From Xiphydria camelus (Eukaryota > Arthropoda > Insecta > Hymenoptera > Xiphydriidae), in NCBI GenBank assembly GCA_963678675.1, contig OY783191.1:14503894-14567893 (forward strand): 64,000 bases of DNA, read 5' to 3'. Below, in pieces: positions 22,600 to 33,536 of the stretch (position 1 is its first letter; each line of letters opens with the position of its first letter). Below the pieces are notes generated by a model. That model saw only the letters and a program-made list of their open reading frames with translations, ran no database searches and was not told the origin of the DNA. Made by a program: the position numbers and the translations under genes.

Positions 22600-22928
22600 T
22601 TACTGGAAGATGGAGACATCACGTGGTAGATTAAAAATAAATCGGATGCCCTTGTTGACTAACCGTTGGAGCTTTACGTCATTAACGGTGCCAGCGCCGA
22701 GTAGAGCCACCATGCAATACTCCACGTGAGGCAACATGAGAGCAGAGACCAGGTTCTTGCGAAGGGTAATATCCGTGTAATCCCTCAGTTCTTGGAGCCT
22801 GTAGATGACTCCACTAACCCTTGATGTGACATTGGCGATATGGGGATGGAATGTCATTTTCGAGTCGAGTATGACTCCAAGATTCCGTACTGTAGAAACA
22901 AGTGGAATGTCTAAAAGACCAGAGAGAC
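22600..22928 (-). pseudogene. LINE reverse transcriptase C-terminal fragment
   Basis: A minus-strand frame of about 110 codons begins beside a GATA microsatellite with LLGLSGLLDIPLVSTVRNLG, then VILDSKMTFHPHI and MLPHVEYCMV. It is the post-catalytic part of a LINE RT closely related to the copy at 23112-24180, but a separate fragment. It stops at 22600. Confidence 0.8.
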
Positions 22929-22936
22929 CTAAAAGA

Positions 22937-22937
22937 G

Positions 22938-22990
<53 letters not shown>
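22937..22990 (+). repeat. (GATA)n microsatellite
   Basis: About 13 tandem GATA units, at the 5' edge of the RT fragment. Confidence 0.95.
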
Positions 22991-22991
<1 letters not shown>

Positions 22992-23111
22992 ATATTTGTT
23001 GTTCAATTAGAACAAATTTTTGCGCATCGCAAGGCAGTGCACAGTACAGGTACCAAATAATAATAAATTTCAGGTATATGATTAGATACAAGCAGAAACA
23101 GCATAATATGA

Positions 23112-24180
23112 TCAAAGAATGTAGAAGCAGAAAGAAAAATTTATAACGAGCATGTGATGGTGAGTATAGCGGCTAGTGGCCCGCGGCGAGTAGTAGGCAA
23201 GAAGTTCAGCAAGGAACATAGGTGTCCTATTGTACAGTGCACTATACGTCACTGAGGCAAGATGGAGTTTCCTGCGGCTCACAACAGTTAGCCAGCCAAG
23301 CTCCCTTCTGAAGCGGCTGATAGAGGCATCTCTGGGCAGCCCGAAGATGAAACGGATAGCCCTGTTAGCAAGTCGCTGGAGCTTCAGGTCGATGGTCGCT
23401 CCTAAGCCATTGAGTACGACAGAGCAATACTCTATGTGAGGTAGAACGGGAGCATTTACCAATGTTTTTCGCAAGCTCATGTCAGTGTAGGGCCGTAGTT
23501 GGTACAGCTGATAAAAGGTACTATTGACCTTGGACGCGACGTGATGTACATGTGCTTTAAAAGTTAGTTTAGAGTCAAAGAGCACTCCAAGGTTTCTCAC
23601 AGAGTCGACTAGCGGAATAGTTTCACCATTACAGCCCAAGTGCGGGATATTAGTAGCCTTTAGCTCATTGATGAAACGTTTGTTACCGATAATGATCACC
23701 TTAGTCTTACTGATGTTAAGTTGTAGCGCGTTGTCACGAGCCCATCTGTGGATCCTCCCGATGTCTTCATTGATCTTGTTAATGCAGAGGTCGATATCGT
23801 GAGGTGGGCAGCTCTTATAAATCTGAAGATCATCAGCATAGATGAGTCGCTTGGCGTTCTTTATCACCAATCCGATATCGTTTATGAAGATCGAGAACAG
23901 AAGAGGTCGAAGAATTGAGCCCTGAGGAACTCCAGAGCTAGTGCCTTGCCAGCTAGTAAGGCTGCCATCCGGCGTACGGGTAGCTTGTTCTCTATCGTGC
24001 AGATATGATAAGAACCATCTAACAGTTCCCTCAGCAAACCCCAGTCGTGCAAGTTTAAGGCAGAGAAGGCCATGCATGACAGTATCGAAGGCTTTAAAGA
24101 AATCAAAGAGCACGAGTACCGTGACGAGTCTCCGGTCCATGCCTAGTCTGATATCATTGACAAGTTTTACAAGCGCGCAA
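23112..24180 (-). CDS. LINE reverse transcriptase, 5'-truncated but open
   Basis: An uninterrupted minus-strand frame of about 350 codons covers RT domains 2a onward: VLVLFDFFKAFDTVMHG (catalytic Asp), GVPQGSILRPLLFSIFINDI, RLIYADDLQIYKSC (YADD near 23835), then a thumb/C-terminal region with LGVLFDSKLTFKAHVHH, ending LVINFSFCFYIL. FFKAF in place of the usual FSKAF is a minor change. The start, including endonuclease and RT domain 1, is replaced by a (CT)n tract, so the fragment cannot retrotranspose although its frame is intact. It was probably a young CR1/L2/Jockey-like insertion. Confidence 0.85.
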
Positions 24181-24208
24181 GAGAGAGAGACAGAGAGAGA
24201 AAGAGAGG
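24178..24208 (+). repeat. (GA)n microsatellite
   Basis: Short imperfect GA run at the 5' edge of the open RT fragment. Confidence 0.85.
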
Positions 24209-24928
24209 GCAAACAGCGCTTGGCCGCTTAAATAACGTAATGCAATTTGAAATAAAGAACGTAATACAACTTCAAAAATGCACTTACAGTTGAATCGCTT
24301 GATGATTGCGTGTCACATACTATACTTGGGCCTGCATTATTTTGAAGCTCAAAAATAAATGCGTTTTTTTTCTTCTGTGGCCCATCGTACTGCAAAATTC
24401 TGTCATTGTCCTCAGCACTTTCACTCATATTGTAAATATTGTAAAAAGTCAAAGAACAAAGAAAGAAACCATCGTCTCACTGCGCGTCGTAAAATGCGTT
24501 ACACTACTAGACACGAAAATAGCGTCACAATACTAGACACGAGATCTCGTCTCAAGCCACTTCTTACGACGTGCCGGAAGGTGCGCATGCAAACCTTGCG
24601 CAGAGTAGAGTGGGGGGAACGTACACAGGCGCACACATAGGCAAGACGTCTCCGCCTCGTGTGCTTTCACTCCCAACGCAACGCGGCTGGAGTAGGGAGA
24701 CGCACACAGACGCACACACAGTCATGGTACCGTCCCCTGAATCTCGTGATTTTACTCCCAACTCAACGTGGCAAAAGATGTTTCACATCAAAAAAGAAAA
24801 AGAAAAACGTAGGGGTCTGGTATTTTATATGTAGAAAAGTGTGTACAAAAGTTGAAAAGAATCGGTGCAGTAGTTTTTAAATGACGATGTCCATAGACTT
24901 TTAAAACTTGGTTTTGAGAAACAAGCGT
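24209..24928. other. No recognised gene
   Basis: Contains GCACACACAG/GCACACACAT-like segments and a tandem-like pair around AACGCAACGCGG; overlapping small frames are not convincing. Confidence 0.35.
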
Positions 24929-25805
24929 TTAAAGGTCAAAGCACATCTAGGCGAAGCGAAGCGACGCGCCACGAAGCGCGGCTGTGCAACGCACACTTGG
25001 GCGAAGCGAAGCGACGCGAAGCGCGGCGAATTCTATCCCCTTCTCTACCAGGTATAAACAGCTATACCTGAAAATATCCATATATGGATACCCGGGTAGA
25101 GAAGGGAGGGAAGGGAAGCGCCGTGAAATGTCAGTCATTTTCGCCTTTTTCGCCTTTTTCATTCACTTTCGCCTTTTTCAAACTGATGAACGCAACGTGA
25201 AATGAGCCGTGTACATGTTTTGTTTTGAGAAATGGGCATTCGTGAGGAAAAATAGTATATGTCATTCGGCGGAAATCCTCGGATTTTTAAGACTGTGTTT
25301 ATATAGATCGTAGCCTCCTCCCCAAACCATGCCTCGTGTTACTACCTAATTAAACACAGTCTGAAAAAATCTCGAATTTCCGCCTTATGATATAAGATAC
25401 TATTTCGTGTGAGAAAATTCATTTCGTTGACGAGATCTATCTTGGAAAGGATTTTCGAATCGTTAACCGAAGTGATCGACGAAACTTTACATCCGTTAAC
25501 GAATTACATTCCGTCCACGATAAACATTTCTCGCGACGCTTCGCTTCGCGGCGCTTCGGTTCGCGGCGCTTCGGTTCGCCGCGCTTCGCTTCGCCGCACT
25601 TCGCTCAAGTGTGCGTTACCTCGTAAGAATCAATGGAAATATAAAAGGTAGCTTCGCTGAGCTTCCAGTCGCATAAGTGTGCTTATCCTAGGTTGCGGCG
25701 CTTCGCTCAAGTGTGCGTTACCTCATAAGAATCAATGGAAATATAAAAGGTAACTTCGCTTCGCGGCGCGTTGCTTCGCTTCGCCTAGATGTGCTTTGGC
25801 CTTAA
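24929..25805. mobile_element. TTAA-flanked element with GCGAA-rich subterminal arrays
   Basis: TTAA occurs at both edges (24929-24932, 25802-25805). The ends AGGTCAAAGCACATCTAGGC and, inverted, GGCCAAAGCACATCTAGGC match and are followed by arrays of GCGAAGC-type units on both sides. The interior holds two further repeat pieces: 25190-25400, matching 30360-30483 and 35811-35945, and 25405-25520, matching the arms at 33.6 and 34.3 kb. Non-coding; the TTAA sites suggest a piggyBac- or Kolobok-type origin. Confidence 0.7.
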
Positions 25806-27169
25806 AGCACCGAGTTCTTGCCGCTCCGCAGTATTAGAGGAGCGGAGACTTAAAGGTCTATGACTGAGAGTTTTGCTCCGATTCACTTGAAATTTGGACA
25901 CAACATTCTTTAAATGTTTTACTATAAGAAAAGGCAATTTAAAAAAATTGACTTGTAGACACCCCCCCCCCCCCCCCCCCCTTAATTGCAGTCAAGCAAA
26001 AATAACAGTCTGATATGTGATATCTTAGTTCGGCCCATATCACTGGAATTGCGAAGTTCGTGTGACGTGTTCCGTTAGCCCATCCAGTCAAAAGAGTAAC
26101 ACAGGATGCACAACATATATGGGGAACCCACAATTTATCTTGGTGTTAAACTGGGCATCCGAAATATTCAAAATAACACTTCTTGACTAAGTCTGTAAAA
26201 TTTCTCCGCTGACTAGTGAATGTAAGTTCACCACACACGTAACAGAATCGTTCAGGATTATTTATACAAGTTCTCAGCATGTTATTGAACGTAGATTATT
26301 GAAATGAAAACAAAAAAATATTATTTCCTAGATGGCTTAATTTCAAAACAATATTCTCAACGATTTCCTCTAAAAACGCGAATTATGTGACTGTCACTAT
26401 TATAAAAAAACTGAGCGTGATCGAACAAAAATTTGTGCTGTTTTTTAATTGTGGTAGGTAGGTAAGCATAAATCACATACTGGCATCATATTGACCAGTG
26501 TTATTTTTCTCGAAATCAGTGGTATCGATTTACTCTAAAGTCGAATATTAAAATGTTTGTTCATTCTTTCACAGTAGAGGTGATTATCCTAGCTTAGAGG
26601 ATTATGATACAATTCTGTAACAATTTTTTTCAAAATCAGCAATATCGATGTTCCTTAACAAGTTATCAGAGTTCTTGTTTAGTTTTACGCATTAAGAATA
26701 GTTACTCGTGCTGAGGAGTTGAAATTACGAATTTTGTAATAATTACCAACGGAATCAGAGTGGTTGAAAACCCCTGAAGCCACTTCAATATGTTCGGTTT
26801 TAAATATTTGTCTCCTACTCGAAGTTTAATATTGGAACCTCGTAAGGCTGGATCTCGTTTCTCAAACATATCACCTGAAGGGGGTGAAACACTTTTTTTT
26901 AATCGTTTTGATTAATACTTACTGAAAATATACATCCCTCTTCTAAATTTCTGAAGAGTTTCAGCTCTATTTAACGACTCTTTCCTATCTAAATTTTAAT
27001 CTACCTTTAGTACGGTATTTCTAGTCTAGTTTGTATGCATTTCTTGTGTTTTTCGAATTCTCAATGGATGACCAGTCTCCATTATGTAGCTTTATCCATG
27101 CTGGTAGGGGGCAGTTTCGTAGACACACCCTTTCTGAGATTGTTTCTCCGAGAAGAGTGGTTTAGTGCA
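25806..27169. other. No recognised gene; long C-run
   Basis: AT-rich sequence with a 20-base C-run at 25962-25981. No transposon ends, motifs or supported exons seen. Confidence 0.4.
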
Positions 27170-27860
27170 GAGTATTTGTTAGTACCTACATCGTTTGTCT
27201 AAAATTAAAAAAATTAATTTTGCCATGAAGTTGCCCCCCCTCCCCATGTTGCATTAAAAAATTTGTATTTGCAGCAATCGTTTGTCGGTCGTTTGTTAGT
27301 GTTTGTTAGTCCATTCCCAGCGTTTGTTGTAACCCCGTTTTCCTAGAATTCAAAAAATAAACTTTTTTCATGAAGATGCCCCCAGAATCCATTTGTTTAT
27401 TAAATTTTGACACATTAGCGTACCAACAAACGTCAGGACCGGACTAACAATTACCAACAAACGACGAACAAATGATTCCAGCCCGAAAAACTGAAAAAAT
27501 ACAATATATACAACTTCTCAGCCTATTTGTATATTTAAGTTTGATACACTAACGCACAAACTAACGACGGGACCGAACTAACAAACACCAATAGACGACC
27601 AACAAATGACTGCAGCCCATTTGTTTATTTAAATCTGATACATTAATATACCAATAAACGTCGGGACCGGACTAACAAACGCTTGCTGTAAAAAAATGTT
27701 TAATGTAACATGGGAGGTCAACTTCATGGCAAAATTAATGTTTTAAATTCTGGACAAACAACGTAGGTACCAGCAAACGTCGGGAATGGACTAACAAATG
27801 ACCAACAAACAATTGCAGCAAAAATTTAGAAGATCTAATATGGGGAGGGAGCAACTTCAT
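27170..27860. repeat. Degenerate foldback of AACAAACG-type units
   Basis: Left of centre the units read GTTTGTTAGTCCATTCCCAG; right of centre they are inverted (GGACCGGACTAACAAA..AACAAACG). At least four diverged units recur at roughly 80-130 bp spacing. The outer parts (ATGAAGTTGCCCCC and GGTCAACTTCAT) are also inverted. Non-coding. Confidence 0.6.
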
Positions 27861-27979
27861 TGAGGTGTGTAATAACGACGCTGTAAGAAAAGCATAAACG
27901 TTCTAATTTTAATGTGGCGATAGCAGCACATACATACAGCTTCTTTTCATTGTTATTCCCATGGTGTGGTCTCAATTGA

Positions 27980-28050
27980 ACCGCGTTATGCAAAGCGGAT
28001 TACGCGTCATTGTATTCCATAACGCTTAATCCGTTATTGCATAACGCGGT
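27980..28050. repeat. Small palindrome
   Basis: ACCGCGTTATGCAAAGCGGA is repeated inverted (ending CGCGGT at 28050) with a loop of about 10 bases. Confidence 0.8.
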
Positions 28051-28136
28051 CTAATTTATCTAGTGATTTAGCGATGCCTAGTTTTGTGGTATCCTGACGA
28101 TTAGATTGAAAATTGAGGTAATTGCCTATATGCGTA

Positions 28137-29410
28137 GGGTAAGGTGGGGCAAGATGACGAATTCGTTATTTACAAAAACCGAGAGAAGATTTCTGCAAAG
28201 CAAACTGGCTATGACAACCTTCCTAGGACGTAAATATACCATACGAACATAAATTGCGCCAGTGTTAATTTAGCCGGGATTACAGAATCGAGCGTGTTTT
28301 AACCTATAGTGTTATAAAATCGTTCTCAATCAAAATAACGATTTACAAAAAAAACAAAGGTAAGAATTTAACTGGCAAATAGCTAATTATATTAAGTAGG
28401 ATTAGTATAAGTAGAGTACAGTTAAACTTCGACATAAAAACATGTGTTTCTATTAAAAAATTAATTTTCTTTAAAATCCTACTAGTTGGGGCAAGTTGAC
28501 GGGGGTAAGATGACGAACTCATCATCTTGCACCTTATTTTATAAATGTTATTTCATGAAAGAAGATAACGTCTGTTAATTAAAATGAAATGAGAAAAATT
28601 AATAGCTAGCCACTAAATTCTCTCATTTCACATTAATTTTATATATTTTTTGGAGATGGTAAGAAATTATAAGAAAGAAAGCAATCATCGGTCTTGGTCG
28701 GAATGCAATTTAATCGCTGCCATCCATGCTGTTCTGGAAGAAAATATGACAGTGAATAATGCCAGTGGACTCTCTGAAATACATACCAGAACCTACCCTT
28801 CATAGGTTGATTGAAATTAGACCCTTTCCAAAATATAATCGCCCTCTGTAAAAAAAACTAAGAGAAAGAAACACAAAAAGCCTCTATACTAACTGCTACT
28901 TTAAACAAAGAAGAACTAGAACAGAAAGAAAGAGAACAAAATAGCAAAGATGTTAAGAAAGCAAAAAAAGTTGAGAAAGTAAAAAAGGACGTGTTTCAGA
29001 AATCTTCGACTAGATCGTTAATTCATTCTGCTAAAAACAAAGACATTTCATATCCAGGATATGAGCCTCCATCCGAAGACTGGATAAAGCGTGGATTGTG
29101 CGAATCGTGGTGGCATGAAGCTTGCACTGGATATGAAAAGCATGGCCCGTTTAAATGTGACTTTGGTGTATAGTCGTCATCTTGCCCCAATATGTTCGTC
29201 ATCTTGCCCCGTAGATGGGGTAAGATGACGAAAATGCACAGCAATTGTAATATTTCCTTTTTGTACCCTTTTTGGATAACTTTTTTTATTTTCATGGTTG
29301 CAAATAATAGTTGAATCATGCATCTTTAATAATATACTCCTTTGTTTAAAATTAAAATATTGTGTTATTTTTTGTAGGCTGTTTTCGCTTAACCTCGTCC
29401 CACCTTCCCC
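28137..29410 (+). mobile_element. Pogo-type element, internally deleted
   Basis: The ends GGGTAAGGTGGGGCAAG and inverted GGGGAAGGTGGGACGAG are flanked by TA (28135-28136, 29411-29412). Further copies of the CAAGATGACGA motif lie inside both ends. It contains only the two extremities of a transposase gene. Confidence 0.85.
28656..29173 (+). pseudogene. Pogo/jerky-like transposase, N- and C-ends only
   Basis: The ATG opens a Pipsqueak-type helix-turn-helix start (SNHRSWSECNLIAAIHAVLE, MTVNNAS), which in this family binds the element ends. After a junction near 28780 the sequence continues in shifted frames with the C-terminal region: PFPKYNRP, KKTKRKKHKKASILT, KEELEQKE and a PHD-like finish (RGLCESWWHEACTGYEKHG, CDFGV, stop). 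The whole DDE catalytic core is absent. An N-terminal DNA-binding piece of about 50 residues could still be made before the first stop. Identification rests on recognised motifs. Confidence 0.75.
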
Positions 29411-29586
29411 TAGTCCATAGTGAGCTTAATCTCTGATGTCAGTCTCCATCCAGATATTCTAGAAACTCTTTGAAATTTAATTCGACCGTCTGATCAGATT
29501 ATTAGTATTTTCTATATACAATGTGTGTATACAAGGAAGCTCGACATAGGCGATATGCAATAGTATACTCTAAACCATTCGGTATT

Positions 29587-29662
29587 CTGCCGTGCCAAGC
29601 TAAAGGGCAGTATCTCCTATGCTATCCTATTGGAGATACTGACCTTTAGCTTGGCACGGCAG
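29587..29662. repeat. Compact hairpin, 31-bp arms
   Basis: CTGCCGTGCCAAGCTAAAGG and the next 11 bases pair with the inverted copy ending at 29662 with a single mismatch, around a loop of about 14 bases. It has the size and shape of a miRNA-type or MITE hairpin. Confidence 0.8.
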
Positions 29663-30359
29663 TATTGGTTGTCGACCCGAGGCTGCGATTTCGAAAAAGG
29701 TTCCAACAGCTTTCACTGCTCGGCAATAGTTTCTGAAGGAAATCCCTGAGTCCTAATCGCCGGGCAGACGTAAACACGTGGAAAAAAATAAGATTCGTGG
29801 TAACAGTCGCTCAAAAGCAGAATACTTTAAATTTCAGGATACATATCGAAACAAAATAATTTTGTATCATTTAAACGATTAAAATGCTACGATGTTCGAA
29901 ATCTCTTCCGGATGTGATCCGCGCAATTTTTTTACGGCTGCTAGAGGAAGAGGACTTCGGGATTTCCTACAGAAATGATGGCGAGTACTGGTAAGTCGTT
30001 AGAACCAGTTATTATATGACGAAATTTGAAGATCCTACCTGAATTCCATACTATGTATAACAATACCGATTACTGCAACTATCAGTTGTCACGCCAGTCC
30101 CTTGAAGGTTGTTGTAAACGATTTCCACTGTATCAATCTTTTGTTAAAGTGTCACCGCATGAATTTAACTTTATTTTTATACCTATGCATGTATCTTCCA
30201 TTTGTCATACTATTGTCTTGTAGGTATCAGAATGAGTTCATCGAATGTATGTGTGAGTCGTTTTATGTCAATTTACCAAATGGGAATCCCCAACCCCTTC
30301 GGATTTGGGTGAAAATTACAGAATTTGTCTATTTTCGTTTCAAGTAAGCTCTTGTAATA
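29663..30359. other. No supported gene
   Basis: A 36-codon frame at 29884-29990 ends in a consensus donor (TACTG then GTAAGT), but has no acceptor partner or recognised domain. Nothing else stands out. Confidence 0.3.
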
Positions 30360-30483
30360 GTATCTTATTTCATTAGGCGGAAATCCGAGGTTTTTTCAGA
30401 ATGTGTTTAATTAGGTCGTAGCGCACGAGGTATGGTGGGGAGACGAGGCGAGCATCGTCCCCTTACCATGCCTCGTGCTATGA
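30360..30483. repeat. Repeat flank split by the CCCCGATAGC insertion (left part)
   Basis: AGGCGGAAATCCGAGG through ACCATGCCTCGTGCTATGA matches 25260-25345. The continuation (CCTAAACACAGTCT, GGAGGATTT-like) appears at 35811-35945, so the two parts were contiguous before the element at 30484-35810 inserted. Confidence 0.65.
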
Positions 30484-31172
30484 CCCCGATAGCAAAGCGT
30501 GGATTCACATGCTAGCCGCACGCAGTGCTGCCACGTAGTGGCATCAGTGTGGTCTCATCGTGGCATGATCGCGTGGCGTACACAAACTAAAAGCACCGTG
30601 GCTACACAGTGGATACACTTAGTGGTTCACGGCGTAAAGACACAGTGTTTACACTCAGTGCAGTCACCGTGCCTTTTCGACGTGCACACTTCGTAAATTT
30701 ACCGACCATGAATATCGGTAAATTCACTGTCTTCACAAAATTGTTAATACGTTCGCTGCGAAACACGCGGCTCCTGCGTGAGGTGACTATGTCTCCTGGG
30801 AGGATCACGCGGCTCCCACGGCACGCCAACATAGTTTTACGCAAATTTCAAGATTTTAGTACGGGGGTTAACTCAATCATTTTTATACGCAGGGAACGTG
30901 TTCGTTCGCTGCGTATCCGCGGCTCTTTTGCAATTTTGATCTGCGCATGTGTGCGGTTGTAAATTTACAATTAATTGATTTCAAACCCCGATAGCAAAAT
31001 TTTTAAATTAGAAAATAACAAAATTAATATTATAATGATGTTTCAAACAGTGCAAAGTGTACTGAATTATTCCATAAATAATGAATGATTAATTATCATA
31101 ATCGCTACTGTTCTGAAAAAGAAAGTATCAAATTATTTTTAAAAATTTAATGAGATATACCTATGTATAAAG

Positions 31173-31277
31173 CGGCCTTTACACAATGCAACACTGAGAT
31201 ATCCCGGCAAAAATATTTAAATTAAATATTTAAATATTTTTGCCGAGATATCTCAGTGTAGCATTGTATAAAGGCCG
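31173..31277. repeat. Palindrome with about 45-bp arms
   Basis: CGGCCTTTACACAATGCAAC and the following bases are repeated inverted up to about 31277, around an AATATTTAAAT centre. Confidence 0.8.
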
Positions 31278-31396
31278 GTTTTAGCTTACGTTTGACATAG
31301 CTCGAAATCGGCTTTCGAGTTTATCTCACTAGTCACAGTACTGTTGCTTTCAGGTATCGATATTATATGCATAACTTAGTCGACTTCCACCACAAA

Positions 31397-31475
31397 GAGT
31401 CGATGGCGCAATTGGTAGAATGCGAGAAGCGTTCCCAGTCTCCTAAAGAACGCAGGTTCGAGTCCTGGTCGGGTC
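31397..31475 (+). ncRNA. tRNA-like sequence
   Basis: It has an A-box (TGGCGCAATTGGTAGAAT) and a perfect B-box (GGTTCGAGTCC). The acceptor-like ends GAGTCGA and TCGGGTC pair at six of seven positions. The D and anticodon arms are irregular and no T-run follows, so it is a tRNA pseudogene or SINE head. Confidence 0.5.
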
Positions 31476-32372
31476 GAGTTTGAGAAAAAAAAACCGACAC
31501 TCCCCCGACAGCAAAGCGTGGATTTACACGCTAGCCGCACGCAGTGCTGCCACGTAGTGGCACCACTGTGGTCTCACCGTGGCGTGATCGCGTGGCGTAC
31601 ACAAACTAAAAGCACCGTGGCTACACAGTGAGCACACTGAGTGGTTCACAGGATAAAGACACAGTGGTTACACTCAGTGCAGTCACGGTGCCTTTTCGAC
31701 GTGCACACTTCGTAAATTTACCGACCATGAATATCGGTAAATTCACTGTCTTCACAAAATTGTTAACGAATTAATGAATTCGCTGCGGAACACGCAGCTC
31801 CCGCGGCACGCCAACAGTTTTACGCAAATTTCAAGATTTTAGTACGGGGGTTAACTCAATCATTTTAATACGCAGGGAACGTGTTCGTAATTAAATTTAA
31901 AGGTTCGGTGGTCGAGCAGTGCGGACGTGTGGCGGATCGCTCCTACGAAATTCGGAACTTTAGTCGGGTTTTTCGCGAGTGAGTGCGATAAAAAGTGCAT
32001 GGTGGTGTTCGCGGAGCAGTGCGAATAAGTGAAATGGAAGTGCGGCGAGGCCGGCGTTTAGGCAGTATTCGACGATTACAAAGTCTGTCGTATCGAGTTC
32101 CCTCGTGGCACGAACGCCATCATGGCCGCCGCTACATAGCGTCGGTTGACGAAAGACCGCAAAGGCCAGCAGAGAGACACCAGACGAGCGACCCTCGCGA
32201 GAAACCGCCTCGGGAGCTCCGGGACACCGAAGAGGCCCTTGCGAACGACCGAGCTATGCTGGGAGTCTACAGCGAAGTGACAATAAGCCAACCTGTCATC
32301 ATCCCCCCTCTAATCGCATAAACACGAGGAAAGCGCACTAAGAATCGTTTTAGGCGTATGATATTTCCGTAG

Positions 32373-33536
32373 GACCTCGTTCCGTGCCATGACGACGCAT
32401 CTTCCGACGAATTTCAAAATTCCAGACCATCGAGGTAATTATTCAATCAACGTCGTATCTCGACACTTGCGATACTTTATCTTTTTTTCTTCTCCATCAC
32501 TCCCTCCGTCACACTTGGTACCTCGTACGCGATAACGCAGGTGCAGCTCATCGCCGAGTAACAATATACCGCTGATGTGAATAGTTCAAAGCGCCAAGCA
32601 CATGAAACGACGCGGCTCCAAGATCCTGAAGGAAGGATGGATGGTGCACTCGACGAATCGCGATCCGATGGTAGGTTGACGACGTGGCGCTGATTCGGTT
32701 TCGCTTCCCCCATCATTAAGGCGCGCGTGTTTTCAGAGGAAGAGACACTACTGGCGATTGGACACAAAGGCCATAATTCTGTTCCAAAGCGACAGCAGTT
32801 CCAAGTACTTCAAAGAGATTCCGTTGGCTGAAATTCTAGTCGTCGCCGCCGCCAGGGAACAACATTCTCGTGAGTACATATGTATATCGTTAGAAATTGT
32901 CTGTGCGCGTTTAGTCGATGTACAACGCGCGCGTTCTCTCCTTCCAGGCACGATGCATTTTTTCGAATTGAGAACGGCCAACGTCGATTACTACGTCGGC
33001 GAAGATCCCCTCTATGGAGGTGCTAGTGGTCAGCTTCCACCGCCGGAAAGTGGCGTTGGCGCTCACTTGGCGAGGACCTGGAAAACGAATATCAGGCAGG
33101 CATTGATGCCCGTCACCTCCGGATCGGCAAGTACGTTCAGAGCTCGCGAGTGTGCGCGCGAACGCGTACCGACGCTATACCGAAAAACACGCGTCGTTTT
33201 CCACAGGTCGGTAGGAGCAGTCGACAACCGAGCCAGAGGAACGCGTAACCGACATGTCGCCAGCTCTATCACATCTTCCCGGACGAAGTTCTTGGCTCGG
33301 GTTAATTTGATATCATCTACGGCGGAGTTCATCGCAAGACCGGCCGCGCGATGGCGATAAAGGTGATCGACAAGCTGCGTTTTCCCACCGAGCAAAAGGC
33401 CCAGCTCAAGAACGAAGTAGCCATCCTGCAGAATCTCACCCACAGCGGAGTCGTTAATCTCGAGAGGATGTTCGAGACGCCGGAGAGGATATTCGTGGTG
33501 ATGGAGAAGCTCAAGGGAGACATGCGGAAAATGAAC
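32373..33536 (+). pseudogene. Protein kinase D fragment (PH domain to kinase start), broken
   Basis: Five exons with GT..AG introns in matching phase: 32373-32434, 32541-32670, 32737-32869, 32948-33130, 33207-33536. They read SPSNNIPLM, KILKEGWMVH, RKRHYWRLDTKAIILFQSD (start of the PH domain), ELRTANVDYYVGEDPLYGG, then [26 protein letters not shown] (kinase lysine present), VAILQNL and [19 protein letters not shown]. These are strong signatures of PRKD, a diacylglycerol-responsive Ser/Thr kinase. Broken by TGA at 32578, TAG at 33211, a one-base insertion near 33258 and TAA at 33284 inside the Gly-rich loop. The C1 domains and most of the kinase are missing; sequence stops at the foldback. Introns rule out a retrocopy. 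The first exon is assigned by phase and is less sure. Confidence 0.8.

Noticed and set aside
20700..24180. One continuous LINE
   Set aside because: Three separate RT segments repeat the same domains and are divided by microsatellites and a gap.
29884..29990. 36-codon frame ending in a consensus GTAAGT donor
   Set aside because: No partner exon, domain or acceptor nearby; a single donor match is weak evidence.
31995..32321. 108-codon plus-strand ORF, Arg/Glu-rich, just upstream of the kinase fragment
   Set aside because: I could not match it to kinase D or any domain; GC-rich sequence easily stays open. Not called as an exon.
32373..33536. A functional protein kinase D gene
   Set aside because: Three in-frame stops, one frameshift, no C1 domains and a truncated kinase.
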